49,741 bases of DNA from Nemertoderma westbladi (lineage: Eukaryota; Xenacoelomorpha; Nemertodermatida; Nemertodermatidae): positions 1 through 49,741 of the forward strand of contig JAUCBJ010001891.1 of assembly GCA_032718475.1 (NCBI GenBank). The letters are read 5' to 3'. A model generated the notes under the pieces. The model saw nothing but the letters and a program-made list of their open reading frames with translations, was not told the DNA's origin and searched no databases. Position numbers and translations under genes: made by a program. Of this stretch, positions 1 to 9,620 are shown piece after piece (position 1 is the stretch's first letter; every line of letters starts with the position of its first letter).

Positions 1-606
1 CTTTTGGGGGATAACTGATTCGTTTGCCTTGCCAACCAGTTCCCCCCCTGTCGCTGAATACTCTAAAAGGGATACCTAGCTAGAATAGTGTAAGCTACCA
101 GCTTATTGGCTGATGTGCTGTACGGAAGTATCTGGGCTCCGTTTAATCGGCCAACCAGCTTAGGGAGGTTGCCTCAGCCCTGCTGTCCGTATCGGCCAAT
201 AGAATTTGAGTGGGCGTTGATTTCGACCTATCCAGAGCTACTGAACTGAAATTTTCCTATCTCACTGCTCATCCTCTGTGTTGAACGGGAGCTTCGTGGA
301 ATAAGGGTAGTTGGTATCCTTGTATAGGGAGCTAGTCATATGATTCTGTTGTTGTGTTCCCATTTTTCGCCATAACACCGGCTTTTGGGAAGAACTCCAG
401 TAAAACTGCTTAAATTATCGAAAGTATAACTGTTACCTTACCTAACTCACTTAATTTAACTGCACTAATCATATTGTTTGTACTGTTATTTACCGTCAGT
501 TATTAATTGTATCGATTTGTTGATGAATTATTGCCCTTTGGAGAATACGGATAAATCACCCAAAATTCCCAATTTTCTTGATACACTACAGGTTAGAGAG
601 ACAGGC

Positions 607-614
607 TATATATA
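607..614 (+). promoter_or_regulatory. Candidate LTR TATA box
   Basis: TATATATA lies about 370 bp upstream of the LTR AATAAA (975-980) and is duplicated at 10235-10242. It is a plausible core promoter for the retroelement RNA. Assignment is by position and sequence only, and other AT-rich stretches exist. Confidence 0.4.
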
Positions 615-974
615 ACAATTGCGATTTATATCAATGTGGTGTGTATTGAATCTAATGTTATTTAGTAGACACTACATGAGTCAATTGCTGTTCTCTTTAT
701 GTGTGATCAAATTTACTGACGGTCGGCAGAATAGTGTGCATGATTGTGAGTGTGACTGGTAACAAAGCATTTCCTAAAGAATGCGCCTTATACTTTAATC
801 ATAAGCCCTATCGTTGCGTTTAGTATAAGTCCTAGCTCTGTTTAAATAGATAGAGCGCCACGTCCTAAAGGAACTGTTAATATTTCCCGAAAGCCAATAA
901 TATCTGTCAGAAATTAATTATTAACGATCAATTGAATAATACAGCAGATTTACACTGCAACCTTACACTGCAAT

Positions 975-980
975 AATAAA
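975..980 (+). promoter_or_regulatory. Candidate LTR polyadenylation signal
   Basis: AATAAA in the second half of the LTR, with a copy at 10603-10608 in the right LTR that would serve the genomic transcript. Confidence 0.4.
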
Positions 981-1467
981 ATTTAAGCATCCGAATTCAG
1001 CCTCCCGGGCGTAGCCATCGGGTGAATGATCGCGCATGGGCTGGCTTCGGCTAATGTTTTGTTTATTAGCATAAAATATTGTCGTATGCTAAAGGTGTGT
1101 TAATTAACAAAAAGACATATAAATTTTGGCAGGTTAAACTGCTAAAGGTCTTCAAAAGCGCGAACAGTAACAGTTATCGATCTTATTGCAGTAAGCAATA
1201 AGGTTGCAAAGTACCGGTCAACCGGTAAACCTGAATCGGTACTTCTGTAGGTCAGTAGGCCCAACTGTCATAACCGGTACCGGTACTGCTGTACAAGTAC
1301 ATTTAGTATTATTTCGATTGTGATAAGATATATTATATATTGTGGGCTGCCAGGGGAATAGGGATTGATCACCCCTCATTCTTTTGTATAGTTTACTTAT
1401 TTCTGTCGGTTTTATTTACATGTAAGTTAATATTGAGCAGAAGACGTGTAACCCTGCTCAGATTGTT

Positions 1468-2047
1468 CAGATAATTGTAGGCTTGACAGTTGTCTGGCTG
1501 TTATTGAGTCTGGAGGGACTGCGGCGTGTGTAGAGTCTGTCCAATAAAGTGCCAGTTAGTAAGTTGGGGCAACTTGTAGTGGTAAGGTCAACCCCCTCTT
1601 AAAGAATAAGTCGTACTACCGAGTAGAACGCATACTAGCTAACCGTTTTGGAATCTGCATATACTGTAGTTTATTTAGGCCTGATGGTGGTCTGCCAGCT
1701 TTTAGGTCTGTGTTTGTTTGTGTAGTCTGTTCAGGTACCGTAATAGTTATTACTCAGATATTTTGTAGGCTGGATTGTTGTCTAGCTATTATTAGGTCTG
1801 AAGAGATTGCTGCGTGTGTAGAGTTTGTCTAATAAAGTGCCAGTTAGTAAGTTGGGGCAACTTGTAGTTATAAGGTCAATCCCCTCTTAAAGAATAAGTC
1901 GTACTACCGTATTAGCACGCATACTAACTAACCATTTTAGAATCTGCACATACGGTAGTTTATTTAGGCTTGGTGGTAGTCTGCCAGCGTTTGGTTTGTA
2001 TTTTGTTTGAGTATTCTGTACGGGTAGCGTAATATTTATTATTCAGA
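1468..2047 (+). repeat. Tandem duplication in leader (about 287-292 bp unit, 2 copies)
   Basis: Copy 1 (about 1468-1754) and copy 2 (about 1755-2047) share long blocks, including one around AATAAAGTGCCAGTTAGTAA and another ending GTCTGCCAGC. They differ by scattered substitutions, so the duplication is older than the LTR divergence and probably belongs to the family. Confidence 0.85.
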
Positions 2048-2975
2048 GTTTACGCGATTATTCGCAACATTCATGTCCCTAAGTTTATTCCTACAGTAAT
2101 TGTGTTTGTTATACATACCGTTATAGTTAAATTAACCCCGGTACTACACGGGCTGCTTGGCGTAGGTAAAGACTGGTGACTTTGTGCCCCGGTCACTCCA
2201 GCAGATGCCGTGGTTCTTTTAACTGTTCAAGTATATTTAACTGCTAGTTAACTGTTTTAAACAAGTACTTGTACCTAATTTAGGGTTTAGTGTACAGTGC
2301 TTTCCGAGACTAATTAGTGTAGGCATTATTTTGTGTTGTAAAGTGGTTGATAGGCACATTCGTTAGCTCTGTTAACTTCTAGGTAGGAACACTCCGTGAT
2401 ACATAACGTAGTACCTATAGCGATACGGCTATAGGTCGTCAGGCGGTGGTATTTTCCTATCTGGACAACGCAGTGTATTTACTACTACTTATTATTTTCA
2501 AATACCGTAGTACCCTGTCCATTGTAATAACCAGAATTCTAACCCTTTGTTAGGCTGGTTTGTAGACTTCCTATAAAAATTACCCTAAAAATTCGTACGT
2601 AATATTTTTGTTGTGTTTAACTAGAGATTTAATCTCACCCGTATCGTAAGTAATTTGTAGTATTAAGTAACTTAGGTAAATTAGAATTATCTGTTTTAGT
2701 GTCCCATAGGTAGCACTTCACTGAGAGCGCACAGCTTCTGTGTAGTGACTCCCCCAGAAATAATAACATTTATTTCAAATATTGACAAAACCCTTTTAAA
2801 CGGGTATATAAATATTATAAATCAACTCAAACGATTTATAAATAGTAGGCCTGCCATACAACAACTAGGTCTCAATATCAGTTGGACTGCTGCTTAAATA
2901 ACGGTAATAAAGTAAGTTAAAGTAACCAAGTAACCCTAAAATATTCAGAAATTCAATTATTCTAAAATAATTGAC

Positions 2976-3225
2976 ATACCGGTATTTACCATAGGCTTAT
3001 TATATTTATTTCTATAAATTTGAGCTGAAATCATACCGGTATTCTGTAATTAATTCTAGTAATAATTATACTTATATATACTATAAGTGTCAGCTGTATA
3101 CCGGTATTCACGATAGGCCTATTATATATTTATATATATTTGTGCTAAAATTATATACCGGTACTCTGTGACAAATCTAGTCTGTAATAATACTTATATA
3201 TATATTATAAGCATACCGGTATTCT
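2976..3225 (+). repeat. Diverged AT-rich tandem repeat with ATACCGGTAT palindromes
   Basis: ATACCGGTAT-type palindromes at 2976, 3098 and 3213 open units of about 115-122 bp. Each unit continues with a similar AT-rich stretch containing ATAGGC(C)TATTATAT. They lie just upstream of the Gag start. Their function is unknown. Confidence 0.7.
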
Positions 3226-3361
3226 AATATATTATATATATATATCACGCTACATTGAGTAGCAGTATCGGTAATTAATTATTAGGCTAGCAGTGATACT
3301 GAATTACTAGACTTGCTTTAACTGTATATATAGTAGTAGGCATCCAACTGTATAAAGCGAA

Positions 3362-5155
3362 ATGTCTGACACAACACAAACATTGTCAGATAGTCTCTTA
3401 GAGGGTTTTAGAATGAGTCGTCGACTTGGACAGTGTCTTGAAAGGAGAGAAGACAGAAAAGAAGCGGAAAGAAAAGTAGCAGCGACAGAAGCAGAAAGAA
3501 AAGCGGCAGAGGCAGTGGCAGAAGCAGAACGGAAGACGTCTGAAGCGACTATCCAACTAGAGCTGGAAAACCTTCAGGCGAAACAAGATTACTTGAAGAA
3601 ACAAACCAGAAGACTACCTGTGCCCAGTAGGACTGTTCCCGAGTCCGAACCCGTCCTGGACGCCGAGCGAGGTATCAAGAATTTATCGCCCGTCGTCTCT
3701 CGCTCGCCCGCTACTACGTTGGCGACTCCCGCTTCGGCGGTTGAGTGGGTAGCTGAGGGACGACGGGAGATGGGTCTCCTGCTCGAGCAGCTGAGGGAAC
3801 ACTGTTTGTGCTCCTCTCAGCAGGTCAGGGAAATGGAAGAGACTGTTCAGCAGCTCAAGGGAACAGTAAGGGAAAGTAGGTTAGAGTTGCAAAAAGTGCA
3901 GCAAAGTATCGCACTAGAATGCGACAAATTAGTCAACCTACAAAAGGGAATACCAATAACCCCTGTAACAGTGTGTCAACCTGTTAGGTCTGAAGTATTA
4001 CATGCGCAAGGTGTGGAGCCTACACGCATCTATACTGCTAGTGAAGTAGAAACTCCTATAGCAAACCCTATTAAGGGTGATTATACGCCTGTTGTTAATG
4101 ACATTCCCAATAGACCTGATAATAATCCGAGAAATTTATATACCGATAACTCGATATTCAATAACACGATGGCCCAAGAAAGTTTTACGCGTCAAATGGC
4201 TAGAACCGAAGCCCGTCAAGCAGTAAAGGTTGGAGAGATAGTCAAGTTCAATGGAGATGAGATGAAATGGTTACCTTTTAATGAATATTATAAAGATAAC
4301 ATACAGAACTCTGTGTTATCCAACGGAGAGAAACTTAGATTCCTCATCGAGTGCTTGGAAGGACCTCCCAAGTCAATGGCGTTAAAATTTATTGGACATC
4401 CAGATGGATTAAGACAAGTTTGGGATACACTAAACATCAGGTTTGGTAATAGGAATAACATAGCTAGGTATTTATATGCGAAATTAATGGCCCCCCGAAA
4501 GTTTCTTAGCAGCGGGATTATAGAGTTTTCCGATGAGATTCAGGAGATCTGTAGACAACTAGATTGGTTAGGTAAGTCTCATGAATACCAGAATTCTATG
4601 GTTGTAGGAGCCTTAGCATCTACTTTGCCCAAGGGTAGAGTAGGTACACGCTGGGACAAGAAGGTGTTATATACGATGGAACAACAACAACGAGACCCTA
4701 CCATGGCTGATCTCATGTCATTCTTGGATGGCGAAGTGAAATTACAACTCCTAAAGCAATCCAGAGAGAAAACACCGGAAAATAAGGTAAGTGAGAAACC
4801 CGTTTCTAGGAGAAGAGTAACACCGGTGTGTTATACTGATGACGGCGAAAGCCAAGCTTCTCAAGAAGAAGACAGCGGGAAAGACACCGAGAAATTTTAC
4901 TATGTTAACAAGACCTCAAAGGACGTAAGTAAATCTAAAGCTCGAACCCATGACAGGAGAGAACAGGTTGCTAAGACTCCTCTTCAGTTTCCTAACAGAG
5001 TACACGGAAGAAAGCCCGAAGAAAGAACTAGAGTGCATAACGTCACCCAAAATAAGGTGAGTAACATTAAACCCAACTGTGCGCTGTGCGACGGGCCCCA
5101 CCGTTTGATTTGCGTGTGCGGAATTCCTAAAGAAATCCTTGGTAGACAGACGTGA
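3362..5155 (+). CDS. gag: Gag-like polyprotein (BEL/Pao, DUF1759)
   Basis: A 597-residue frame beginning ATG at 3362. Residues about 25-90 are a charged Glu/Ala/Lys coiled coil, and a second helical stretch covers about 130-190. Residues about 285-470 match the DUF1759 capsid-like domain of BEL/Pao Gag: an F-x-G-D start, then W-x-x-F and the L-x-x-R-F-G-N motif. The C-terminus opens a Cys/His knuckle (CALCDGPHRL) and stops at 5153-5155. The rest of the knuckle region is in the next frame, from 5109. This is a full-length Gag as far as the capsid part goes, and the best preserved gene of the element. It would form the virus-like particle that packages the RNA. Confidence 0.88.
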   Translation: MSDTTQTLSDSLLEGFRMSRRLGQCLERREDRKEAERKVAATEAERKAAEAVAEAERKTSEATIQLELENLQAKQDYLKKQTRRLPVPSRTVPESEPVLDAERGIKNLSPVVSRSPATTLATPASAVEWVAEGRREMGLLLEQLREHCLCSSQQVREMEETVQQLKGTVRESRLELQKVQQSIALECDKLVNLQKGIPITPVTVCQPVRSEVLHAQGVEPTRIYTASEVETPIANPIKGDYTPVVNDIPNRPDNNPRNLYTDNSIFNNTMAQESFTRQMARTEARQAVKVGEIVKFNGDEMKWLPFNEYYKDNIQNSVLSNGEKLRFLIECLEGPPKSMALKFIGHPDGLRQVWDTLNIRFGNRNNIARYLYAKLMAPRKFLSSGIIEFSDEIQEICRQLDWLGKSHEYQNSMVVGALASTLPKGRVGTRWDKKVLYTMEQQQRDPTMADLMSFLDGEVKLQLLKQSREKTPENKVSEKPVSRRRVTPVCYTDDGESQASQEEDSGKDTEKFYYVNKTSKDVSKSKARTHDRREQVAKTPLQFPNRVHGRKPEERTRVHNVTQNKVSNIKPNCALCDGPHRLICVCGIPKEILGRQT

Positions 5156-6512
5156 AGTCATGTGGGATAAGCGGTTATGCTACAATTGTCTCAGACGCGG
5201 ACACCAGCGGCGAACCTGTTACTCCGACATAAAGTGTGCAAAGTGCGGTGCGAAACATCACATCTTGTTACAAAGTGAATTTGAACGAAACAGCCCGAGT
5301 CAGGTAAGTGAGCCCAAATCACATGTCCAATTCAGTGATGTGAACGACACTGACCAAAGTTCTGAGTGGGAAGGATTCTATACGGACGAATTCTCCGACG
5401 CCAACGAATCCTGTTACCTAATAAATACCCCAGTGTATCGAGCACTTACTTACGAAAAGGACACCGACAATGAGTTCCCCCCAACTACCTTCGACAGACA
5501 ACCATCCTGGAAACCTTCAACTTCCAACGTAGGAATCAGAGAATTTCCTGTAGTGCAGGTAAGAGTTCAGGGTCCTAACAAAAGTTACATAGTGAATGCC
5601 CTCCTTGACTCCGGCAGTACAGGAACATTCATCGATCAAGAACTAGCCGAAGACATCTTTGCTGGACAACCCAAATTCCGAACTAAGTTAAATATGTCAG
5701 GAGTTATACAGGTTTGGAAATCTACCATAACGGCAGATTACTATGTAGGTGCGTTGTCCACCCCACAGGATAAATTAGGAGAACAAAGTATAAGGTCAGT
5801 AAAAATGGTAGCTATAAAGAACTTCGCTAATACCCAAGTAGAGCCTTATAACTGGAACGAGGACAAGAGCATCCAACAACTTAAAATACCTCGATTCCAG
5901 ACGGATTATCCTGGAGTGCAAATACTTATCGGCCAAAACGCGCACGAGGCGCTCGAGACATTGGAAAAACGACCTGCTCAACCGCAGCCACTACAAACCT
6001 ATGCGGTAAGAACTAGAGTAGGTTGGTACTTTACTGGCCCTTCCCGCAGAACTCTCGAAGAGAGACTACCACCAGAAAGAATATGCCAGATAAATGGTTG
6101 GGAAGTGGAGAGCAGTGAAGTGGACGAACTAACTGAGGGAACACCATACTCCTCAGATAATGACGATATTAACTCCAATGAAGATCAATGGAGACATCGC
6201 CCCGAGATGATTAATCTAGCCGACATCGCTTCCAGAGGAGCGACTCCTCAAGAACGGATAGACACTCCCGGCTGGTTAGGTGGACCCGACTCCCTAAGTA
6301 AAGAAAAAGATGAATGGCCTCCTCATCTTACCACGGCGGAGGTTAGACAGGCCAAGGGAGCGGAGAAAGTAACACAACAACTCAATCGCCCAGCTAGTCG
6401 TTTATGTTTACTGGAAAGAGACCGAAAACTGTCCGGAAACTATGGAAGGCAAGATACTCTTCCTACGACTACTTCCCTAATCCGACAAATATCTAGGGAC
6501 TCCATAACATGA
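5109..6512 (+). pseudogene. pol: Pol remnant: CCHC knuckles and aspartic protease; RT, RNase H and integrase core deleted
   Basis: The frame is open from 5109, with a possible TTG start at 5139 but no convincing ATG of its own, so it is probably read after a frame change from Gag. It starts with two Cys/His knuckles (CYNCLRRGH, then CAKCGAKHH). A DUF1758-type retropepsin follows, with catalytic DSGSTGTFID near 5610-5640 and a flap/dimer region up to WYFTGP (about 6025). The text then jumps, around 6130-6190, to the WRH...ADIASRG segment that in BEL Pol lies after RNase H. A second jump, near 6375, leads to RPASRLCLLE, the usual extreme C-terminus of BEL integrase. Both deletions leave the frame open to 6512. 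The YxDD and DDE cores are absent. Confidence 0.8.
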
Positions 6513-8138
6513 TAGCATGCGGAGTGGGCGTGTGACTATATCATTTTATATTTGTTTTTATTTTATATTTATGTATGTATTACTATGTAATTTTATTATA
6601 ATCGTTTTCTTTAATTTTATTTAGTAGAATGTTATTTTAGGGATTATTTAGTAGATTAGTGCAATATATTAGTGTTTATTACGTACGTAATTATTTATAA
6701 TATATATTTAGTGCGACGGCGAGAAATAATTATTTTTTCTCTTTCCTTACTGTCCGTATCATATTATAAATACGTGACTACAGTAAGATGAAATGTCCGT
6801 ACTTATTAAAGTACAATAAAGCCACTACTATATTTAAGTATTATTGGTAGGCAGAGTATTAGGAATGCAAAGTTCAGATCCTCGAGTCTCGGCTAAACCA
6901 AGCTCTGGGTAGACCTTGGAAACGACTTGCCTCTTCACACTGACATTGCTTCGTGCGATATTGCTCTTCTACCTTATAACAAATAATACATATAGTAGCG
7001 TGATGTCCCTCTAACAGTAGCGTAAATCGCAAATAAATCTGTTAAACTTTTTGACCATCTGTAATTCTAGTCGATTAAGATATCGTGGCACCCACCGATA
7101 TACTTGAAAGACAAATTCTAGAATCAGTGGTTAACGTCCCCAGACAAGTTCTGGAATAAATCGGTGCCCATCCTAAATATTAATTTAATATTAATTAAAA
7201 TCTGTAAAATTCAGATCCTTTAAAATTTCTAGTCAATTAAGATATCGCAGTATTTACCGATATTCTTAAAAGGACGATTTCATAGAATTAAGGATCCTGA
7301 GTCCCCAGACATGCTCTGGAATAAAATTTGTGTCAATTTAACATCAAATAATAAAATTCACGGGAATAAATTTAAATTCATATTTAAATGAATTTCATAA
7401 ATTGTCATTTTGTGCAATTTATAACATTCCCAAAATTCCAGTAATTAATAGATCATGGGAGCGGAGATTCATATTGAATGTGTTAGAGTGCGAGAATCTC
7501 CAACATATAGTCAATAGCCGATAAAATTTATAAAATCATGCATAAAGAGGATATTGACACTTAAAGAATTACTATTAAATAACATCCCAGATCTGTATGC
7601 ATGAGAATTACCCTAATTCTACCGCTAGTTTTCCATAATGTCACCATGGCAACACCCACGCTAGAATTAGAAGCAAGTTAAAAGAACAATAAAAGGCTTG
7701 CCCCATTGCGTAGCATAAGAGGATACATAGCGCACTATTAGTATCAAAGGATACATAGTAATAACGTGACATTCTGGAAGACACTGACTAACGGACAAAT
7801 GGCCTGCATGTGTGCAGTAAGTAATGATTGTATGGAATTTGTGCGTTTATAGGTGAATGTTACTACTAAAGTGTGTTTACAGTAGCTAATCGCAATTGTA
7901 AAGTAGCCCTAACTCTACCGAGATAACCTCAAGTGGATTCAAGCCTTTGGGACGGACAGTGGTGGGACTTGTGCCGGTTGTCGTTGTCGTGTTGTTGCTA
8001 CATGTTGGCGTGAACACCGCGACAACGGTACATCGGCGCTGAGAAACCCACTGTCCGGGGGCAAAGCCTAGTAGGCAGCGACGCCCGCTTGCCTAAAATA
8101 TTAACTCATATTGATATTAATAAACTCAGATAGCAGAT
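6513..8138 (+). other. Non-coding spacer of the retroelement between pol remnant and 3' ORFs
   Basis: About 1.6 kb, AT-rich, without a substantial reading frame. It contains a two-copy diverged tandem repeat at 7062-7355. A pyrimidine-rich AG at 7881-7882 (GTGTTTACAG) could serve as a splice acceptor for expressing the downstream ORFs from the LTR promoter, but this is inference. Confidence 0.6.
7062..7355 (+). repeat. Diverged tandem repeat, two copies of about 162 bp
   Basis: TTCTAGTC(G/A)ATTAAGATATCG at about 7064 recurs at about 7226. Both copies continue with CCGATAT and CCCCAGACA...CTCTGGAATAAA, in the same order. It is internal to the retroelement. Confidence 0.7.
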
Positions 8139-8366
8139 ATGACGGAATTGATAGAAGATGACCTTGGTATTAGAGAGCGATATACTCTACCTTTACAAGC
8201 GTTTGTGGATAGCTTGATACGCGGTGAAGCCGATCCGACTATTACGGAGGACGATGGTCGTTATATCGAACCGCCGATGTCCCAGGAACAACTTACGCGT
8301 GAATTGGACTATAGAAAATTCACCCTCGCTATACGAATCGTAATGGTACATATATGGACTTCTTAA
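8139..8366 (+). CDS. Unrecognised retroelement 3' ORF, N-terminal part
   Basis: A 75-residue frame from ATG 8139, acidic, with no membrane segment or signal peptide. I do not recognise it. Its end overlaps the next frame (8354-9097) by 13 bases. The two read most naturally as one protein of about 315 residues split by a single frameshift, because both are similarly polar and the switch falls in continuous-looking sequence. Two overlapping ORFs read by re-initiation are the alternative. Position after pol is where env or accessory genes sit, but nothing envelope-like is seen. Confidence 0.5.
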   Translation: MTELIEDDLGIRERYTLPLQAFVDSLIRGEADPTITEDDGRYIEPPMSQEQLTRELDYRKFTLAIRIVMVHIWTS

Positions 8367-9097
8367 CTACCGGCCATCCTACCGATTTACATGATACGGA
8401 AGATGTAGACACCGAAAGGGAAATGGTTTTATTTAAATATCATGCCCAGCGGAATCGTAATGATAAACCGAGAATAGAACACGAGAACTCTATTCGCAAC
8501 CTACTCGACAGAGAAAACGTTGAAGAACCCGATAAGCGTATCAACTTCAACGACTACTTGGAATTTTTGAGAGAAACCTATCTCAATATTGCCAGTCAAC
8601 AGAACCTAGAGACTCGATATCCTCAAGGTATACATCACGATCCCATGGTAGAACTCAAACGACTCTATTTCACCATGATGTATCTTACCGCAGATCGTCC
8701 GCTGCCTGTTGTCCCGGACAGCTTTGAACAAATGGAAGAGTATTGCAAAACTGGAGAACGATCACCCGCGTTTCCTCTGCAGGACGTACGTCTTTGGTAT
8801 TATTGTGACTCATGTCCTAGACCTAACCAGCAAACGGAAAGACATAAACATCCGCAGAGACGTTACGCTAAACACAGTTTTACGCATTATACTTACGGGA
8901 GTTTCGAGCGAAACCTGTTCGACGTATCACCTACGATCGCTCGTCTCGAACGATCACTAAACAAACCCATGATCGGAGTTCCGGAATACTCGGTCAGACC
9001 TCCTCATTCCCTAGTGAGATCTCAGACTCTTGATCCTATTGGTATGACGGATCCTCCCGAGCTGTATTCACTTTTCAAAGATCTAGTGTTACCCTAA
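8354..9097 (+). CDS. Unrecognised retroelement 3' ORF, main part
   Basis: A 247-residue frame from ATG 8354 to TAA 9095-9097. It is soluble, rich in charged residues, Tyr and Pro, and has no hydrophobic stretch, so it is not an obvious envelope glycoprotein. A short motif with two Cys (YYCDSCPRPN, about 8800-8828) followed by His-rich residues might bind metal, but this is weak. I recognise no RT, integrase, protease, chromodomain or methyltransferase. The frame has stayed open over 740 bases of 40-45% GC sequence, visibly less AT-rich than the spacers on either side. That supports real coding. The function is unknown. Confidence 0.6.
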   Translation: MDFLTTGHPTDLHDTEDVDTEREMVLFKYHAQRNRNDKPRIEHENSIRNLLDRENVEEPDKRINFNDYLEFLRETYLNIASQQNLETRYPQGIHHDPMVELKRLYFTMMYLTADRPLPVVPDSFEQMEEYCKTGERSPAFPLQDVRLWYYCDSCPRPNQQTERHKHPQRRYAKHSFTHYTYGSFERNLFDVSPTIARLERSLNKPMIGVPEYSVRPPHSLVRSQTLDPIGMTDPPELYSLFKDLVLP

Positions 9098-9338
9098 CAA
9101 TTAATCGGTAACACTCCAGCAGTAAGCTCTAGCTAGTCACCAATCTTATCTAGCCGTATTGAGACGCGGACACCTAAAACCTGCGTTTGTTCATATAAAC
9201 GTAAGTTGTAATGGCAAGTCCAAGCGATAAACGAATTGGATTTATCTCAGTTCGATTGGGAAATCCAGAATCTCTAAGACGATATCGGACTTGGACGATT
9301 CTATTCTCGGCGAGAGTTTTGGACGAACGTTTTCAACA

Positions 9339-9542
9339 ATGAGCGGAGTAAAATCAGCTCGAGGAGAAGCATATCGAAACGGCGGATATACCGATCGTAA
9401 TCCCATACCTTCTGATGCAATCATATTGCACCCTTCACCCAGGAGTTATAGCCCTCCTTGTAAAGTGGCTCGCCCCAAAGAGAAAAAGACTCTTGCTAGC
9501 TTTAAAGAACTGCGTAAACGCCGTCCGCGCATGAAAGACTAA
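9339..9542 (+). CDS. Small basic retroelement ORF
   Basis: A 67-residue frame from ATG 9339 (open without ATG from 9231) ending TAA at 9540-9542, 78 bases before the right LTR. The C-terminus is strongly basic (KELRKRRPRMKD), resembling a nuclear-localisation or RNA-binding tail. A short upstream frame starts ATG 9211 and ends at 9341, and GTAAGT at 9201 could be a splice donor. It may therefore be a separate small protein or a last exon of the preceding ORF. It is unrecognised. Confidence 0.4.
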   Translation: MSGVKSARGEAYRNGGYTDRNPIPSDAIILHPSPRSYSPPCKVARPKEKKTLASFKELRKRRPRMKD

Positions 9543-9612
9543 CTGTTTAGAGTATTTTCGTATTTGAGAAACTGTGATTTTGTATATTTTATAGACTTAA
9601 ATCCCATTTTCT

Positions 9613-9620
9613 GGGAGCGG
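9613..9620 (+). promoter_or_regulatory. Candidate polypurine tract
   Basis: GGGAGCGG abuts the TG start of the right LTR at 9621, where the plus-strand primer of an LTR element is expected. It is short and interrupted by one C. Confidence 0.45.

Larger units (their letters stand above)
1..1166 (+). repeat. Left LTR (5' LTR, missing first 8 bases)
   Basis: Identical by eye to 9629-10794, with one difference (G at 1028, A at 10656) and no indel seen. It contains a TATATATA box at 607-614 and an AATAAA polyadenylation signal at 975-980, in the order expected of a U3-R-U5 LTR. Such near identity implies very recent insertion or recent gene conversion between LTRs. Confidence 0.93.
1167..3361 (+). 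other. Long untranslated leader of the retroelement
   Basis: About 2.2 kb lie between the left LTR and the Gag start with no usable reading frame. The leader holds a 290-bp tandem duplication (1468-2047), a set of ACCGGT palindromes clustered at 1214-1290 and 2976-3225, and AT-rich sequence just before Gag. The length is unusual for a BEL leader. It may hold packaging signals or an intron, but I see no decisive splice sites. Confidence 0.6.

Noticed and set aside
1167-1190. Primer-binding site after the left LTR
   Set aside because: The sequence following the LTR does not begin with TGG and shows no match to a tRNA 3' end that I can recognise.
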